DNA of 64,000 nt, taken from Hippasteria phrygiana (Eukaryota > Echinodermata > Asteroidea > Valvatida > Goniasteridae). Below, piece by piece: positions 60,866 to 64,000 of this stretch. The stretch is taken from NCBI GenBank assembly GCA_037893225.1, contig JAZGUH010000103.1, positions 7,130,001 through 7,194,000 on the forward strand, written 5' to 3'. A program made the position numbers and the translations under genes. Each line of letters opens with the position of its first letter. The first letter of the stretch is position 1. Below the pieces are notes generated by a model, which saw only the letters and a program-made list of their open reading frames with translations, was not told where the DNA came from and searched no databases.

Positions 60866-61822
60866 ATGCGGGAATGCAGAAAGATTACTTCGAAAAACCT
60901 ACTCGCTTATCTCGGCCACTATCCGGCTGAACGTGGGTCTGAAGAGCTGGATATTTGTCTGGATGTTGCTGAGAAGTCACTCTTTCCAACAGTATCAAGA
61001 TTGTGCGCAATTTCGTTCAAGATCGGGTCGAAAAACGGCGTCATTTGGGGCCCAAATTGCGTGGTGGGGGTGTCGGCTAGTCCTATTGTATAAGGACTAG
61101 CAGTTATGCGGGAATGCAGAAAAATTACTTCGAAAAACCTACTCGCTTATCTCGGCCACCATTCGGCTGAACTTAGGTCTGAGGAGCTGTATATTGGTCT
61201 GGATGTTGCTGAGAAGTCACTCTTTCCAACAGTATCAAGATTGTGCGCAATTTCGTTCAACATCGGGTCGAAAAACGGCGTCATTTGGGGCCCAAGTTGC
61301 GTGGTGGGGGTGTCGGCTAGTCCATTGTATAGCATGTGCAGTTATGCGGGAATGCAGAAAGATTACTTCGAAAAACCTACTCGCTTATCTCGGCCACTAT
61401 CCGGCTGAACGTGGGTCTGAAGAGCTGGATATTTGTCTGGATGTTGCTGAGAAGTCACTCTTTCGAACAGTATCAAGATTGTGCGCAATTCCGTTCAACA
61501 TCGGGTCGAATAAACGGCGTCATTTGGGGCCCAAGTTGCGTGGTGGGGGTGTCGGCTAGTCCAATTGTATAGCATGTGCAGTTATGCGGGAATGCAGAAA
61601 GATTACTTCGAAAAACCTACTCGCTTATCTCGGCCACTATCCGGCTGAACGTGGGTCTGAAGAGCTGGATATTTGTCTGGATGTTGCTGAGAAGTCACTC
61701 TTTCCAACAGTATCAAGATTGTGCGCAATTTCGTTCAACATCGGGTCGAAAAACGGCGTCATTTGGGGCCCAAGTTGCGTGGTGGGGGTGTCGGCTAGTC
61801 CCATTGTATAGCATGTGCAGTT
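60866..61822 (+). repeat. 957-bp tetramer, copy 2 (h s a k)
   Basis: Starts are 60866 h (same extra A, GTATAAGGAC), 61106 s, 61344 a (TTTCGAAC) and 61584 k. By eye, 59696-60641 matches 60653-61598 except at 60099/61056 (G against A). The shared extra A shows that the insertion came first and was then duplicated. The fourth unit is k here and q in copy 1. Confidence 0.9.
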
Positions 61823-62538
61823 ATGCGGGAATGCAGAAAGATTACTTCGAAAAACCTACTCGCTTATCTCGGCCACTATCCGGCTGAACGTGGGTCTGAA
61901 GAGCTGGATATTTGTCTGGATGTTGCTGAGAAGTCACTCTTTCCAACAGTATCAAGATTGTGCGCAATTTCGTTCAAGATCGGGTCGAAAAACGGCGTCA
62001 TTTGGGGCCCAAGTTGCGTGGTGGGGGTGTCGGCTAGTCCATTGTATAGCATGTGCAGTTATGCGGGAATGCAGAAAGATTACTTCGAAAAACCTACTCG
62101 CTTATCTCGGCCACTATCCGGCTGAACGTGGGTCTGAAGAGCTGGATATTTGTCTGGATGTTGCTGAGAAGTCACTCTTTCCAACAGTATCAAGATTGTG
62201 CGCAATTTCGTTCAACATCGGGTCGAAAAACGGCGTCATTTGGGGCCCAAGTTGCGTGGTGGGGGTGTCGGCTAGTCCCATTGTATAGCATGTGCAGTTA
62301 TGCGGGAATGCAGAAAGATTACTTCGAAAAACCTACTCGCTTATCTCGGCCACTATCCGGCTGAACGTGGGTCTGAAGAGCTGGATATTTGTCTGGATGT
62401 TGCTGAGAAGTCACTCTTTCCAACAGTATCAAGATTGTGCGCAATTTCGTTCAAGATCGGGTCGAAAAACGGCGTCATTTGGGGCCCAAATTGCGTGGTG
62501 GGGGTGTCGGCTAGTCCTATTGTATAGGACTAGCAGTT
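61823..62538 (+). repeat. Three monomers (k k h)
   Basis: Starts are 61823 k (AAGATC, short, 238 bp), 62061 k and 62300 h with hairpin at 62510-62534. The order a-k-k-k-h from 61344 copies the second half of the decamer at 3292-4486, but without GTTGG in the final unit. Confidence 0.9.
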
Positions 62539-63972
62539 ATGCGGGAATGCACACAAATTAGTATGAAAAACCTACTCGCTTATCTCGGCCACTATCCGGC
62601 TGAACGTGGTTCTGAAGAGCTGGATATTTGTCTGGATGTTGCTGAGAAGTCACTCTTTCCAACAGTATCAAGATTGTGCGCAATTTCGTTCAACATCGGG
62701 TCGAATAAACGGCGTCATTTGGGGCCCAAGTTGCGTGGTGGGGGTGTCGGCTAGTCCAATTGTATAGCATGTGCAGTTATGCGGGAATGCAGAAAGATTA
62801 CTTCGAAAAACCTACTCGCTTATCTCGGCCACTATCCGGCTGAACGTGGGTCTGAAGAACTGGATATTTGTCTGGATGTTGCTGAGAAGTCACTCTTTCC
62901 AACAGTATCAAGATTGTGCGCAATTTCGTTCAACATCGGGTCGAAAAACGGCGTCATTTGGGGCCCAAGTTGCGTGGTGGGGGTGTCGGCTAGTCCCATT
63001 GTATAGCATGTGCAGTTATGCGGGAATGCAGAAAGATTACTTCGAAAAACCTACTCGCTTATCTCGGCCACTATCCGGCTGAATGTGGGTCTGAAGAGCT
63101 GGATATTTGTCTGGATGTTGCTGAGAAGTCACTCTTTCCAACAGTATCAAGATTGTGCGCAATTTCGTTCAAGATCGGGTCGAAAAACGGCGTCATTTGG
63201 GGCCCAAGTTGCGTGGTGGGGGTGTCGGCTAGTCCAATTGTATAGCATGTGCAGTTATGCGGGAATGCAGAAAGATTACTTCGAAAAACCTACTCGCTTA
63301 TCTCGGCCACTATCCGGCTGAACGTGGGTCTGAAGAACTGGATATTTGTCTGGATGTTGCTGAGAAGTCACTCTTTCCAACAGTATCAAGATTGTGCGCA
63401 ATTTCGTTCAACATCGGGTCGAAAAACGGCGTCATTTGGGGCCCAAGTTGCGTGGTGGGGGTGTCGGCTAGTCCCATTGTATAGCATGTGCAGTTATGCG
63501 GGAATGCAGAAAGATTACTTCGAAAAACCTACTCGCTTATCTCGGCCACTATCCGGCTGAATGTGGGTCTGAAGAGCTGGATATTTGTCTGGATGTTGCT
63601 GAGAAGTCACTCTTTCCAACAGTATCAAGATTGTGCGCAATTTCGTTCAAGATCGGGTCTAAAAACGGCGTCATTTGGGGCCCAAGTTGCGTGGTGGGGG
63701 TGTCGGCTAGTCCATTGTATAGCATGTGCAGTTATGCGGGAATGCAGAAAGCTTACTTCGAAAAACCTACTCGCTTATCTCGGCCACTATCCGGCTGAAC
63801 GTGGGTCTGAAGAGCTGGATATTTGTCTGGATGTTGCTGAGAAGTCACTCTTTCCAACAGTATCAAGATTGTGCGCAATTTCGTTCAACATCGGGTCGAA
63901 AAACGGCGTCATTTGGGGCCCAAGTTGCGTGGTGGGGGTGTCGGCTAGTCCCATTGTATAGCATGTGCAGTT
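62539..63972 (+). repeat. Return to family A (q/a b c b c d)
   Basis: Starts are 62539 (q start, private GTGGTTC with T at 62610, class a body and end), 62779 b, 63018 (c start with TCCAATTG end, 239 bp), 63257 b, 63496 c (private GTCTAAAAAC, T at 63660) and 63734 d. Two consecutive units (62539, 63018) carry class a ends on other starts. This shows how monomer ends move independently of monomer starts. Confidence 0.9.
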
Positions 63973-64000
63973 ATGCGGGAATGCAGAAAGATTACTTCGA
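63973..64000 (+). repeat. Partial monomer at right edge
   Basis: The first 28 bases of another monomer with the common GAAAGATTACTTCGA start. The array continues beyond the window. Confidence 0.95.

Larger units (their letters stand above)
1..64000 (+). repeat. Satellite DNA array, ~239-bp monomer, higher-order structure
   Basis: Every base belongs to a head-to-tail repeat with a 239-bp modal unit (237, 238 and 240 bp variants). There are 267 complete monomers plus two edge fragments, all in one orientation. Differences fall at a small set of recurring positions, so most monomers differ by only a few to about a dozen of 239 bases. The diagnostic sites define classes a, b, c, d, h, q, s and k (see summary). 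Classes recur in ordered groups of four (956 bp), with longer duplications on top. This is what is known for centromeric and pericentromeric satellites evolving by unequal exchange; the chromosomal location is inferred. No unique sequence interrupts the array, so the flanks lie outside the window. Fully tandem bacterial DNA of this length would be unprecedented as far as I know. I do not recognise the monomer as any named satellite family. Confidence 0.97.

Noticed and set aside
1..64000. CRISPR array
   Set aside because: Units are 239 bp with no unique spacers; whole units repeat head to tail.
1..64000. Tandem repeat gene cluster or rDNA intergenic spacer repeats
   Set aside because: No rRNA, tRNA or conserved gene sequence is present over 64 kb, and the monomer does not look like known rDNA promoter repeats such as the ~240-bp fruit fly spacer units.
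1..64000. Previously undescribed gene system (defence, mobile or biosynthetic)
   Set aside because: No non-repeat sequence is available to encode one; the novelty here is limited to satellite structure.

Overview
The whole 64,000-base window is one uninterrupted head-to-tail satellite DNA array. Its monomer is about 239 bp and is always in the same orientation. I count 267 complete monomers: the first starts at 184, the last ends at 63972, and the mean length is 238.9 bp. A partial monomer lies at each edge (1-183 and 63973-64000). I found no gene, RNA gene, transposon, CRISPR array, inversion or unique spacer. The many short reading frames, up to 182 codons, are by-products of the repeat. 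A monomer of 239 bp is not a multiple of three, so frames drift from unit to unit and no frame stays open.

A pure tandem array of this size and homogeneity points to eukaryotic heterochromatin, most likely centromeric or pericentromeric; subtelomeric is the alternative. The species cannot be named from the sequence. A hand count on the consensus gives about 49% GC and 14 CpG where about 14 are expected. This lack of CpG depletion fits a lineage or locus with little germline CpG methylation better than a typical vertebrate or heavily methylated plant satellite. Candidates would be an invertebrate, fungus or protist, but this is weak inference.

Monomers fall into recurring diagnostic classes. 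Numbering starts at the ATG of ATGCGGGAATGC. Class a is 240 bp, with an extra T giving GAATAAACGG and usually the end TCCAATTG. Class b has GAACTGG instead of GAGCTGG. Class c has GAATGTG and is usually 238 bp, ending TCCATTG. Class d has AAGCTT near the start. Class h has AAATTGC and ends in a perfect 11-bp inverted repeat. Class q has ACAAATTAGTATG near the start. Class s has the CACCATTCGG block. Class k is consensus-like. Two four-monomer higher-order patterns alternate along the array. Family A is a-b-c-d (240+239+238+239 = 956 bp). Family B is h-q-h-s (956 bp, a hairpin every 478 bp).

Layout: mixed and decamer-duplicated units at 0-7 kb; mostly family A at 7-15 kb; mixed nonamers with some B at 15-19.5 kb; pure A at 19.5-27.4 kb; alternating A and B blocks at 27.4-48.7 kb, including a 5.2-kb segmental duplication; mixed units with nonamer and dodecamer tandem duplications at 48.7-59.7 kb; a short tetramer duplication, then a return to A, at 59.7-64 kb. 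Local duplications of 4, 6, 9, 10, 12, 25, 29 and 35 monomers share private mutations. This is the signature of repeated unequal exchange or amplification and gene conversion.

The two most interesting motifs are the hairpin of class h and a CENP-B-box-like motif, TTCG-N4-A-N3-CGGG, in most monomers. The latter is one base longer than the mammalian box. All comparisons were made by eye; alignments should be used to confirm exact identity.
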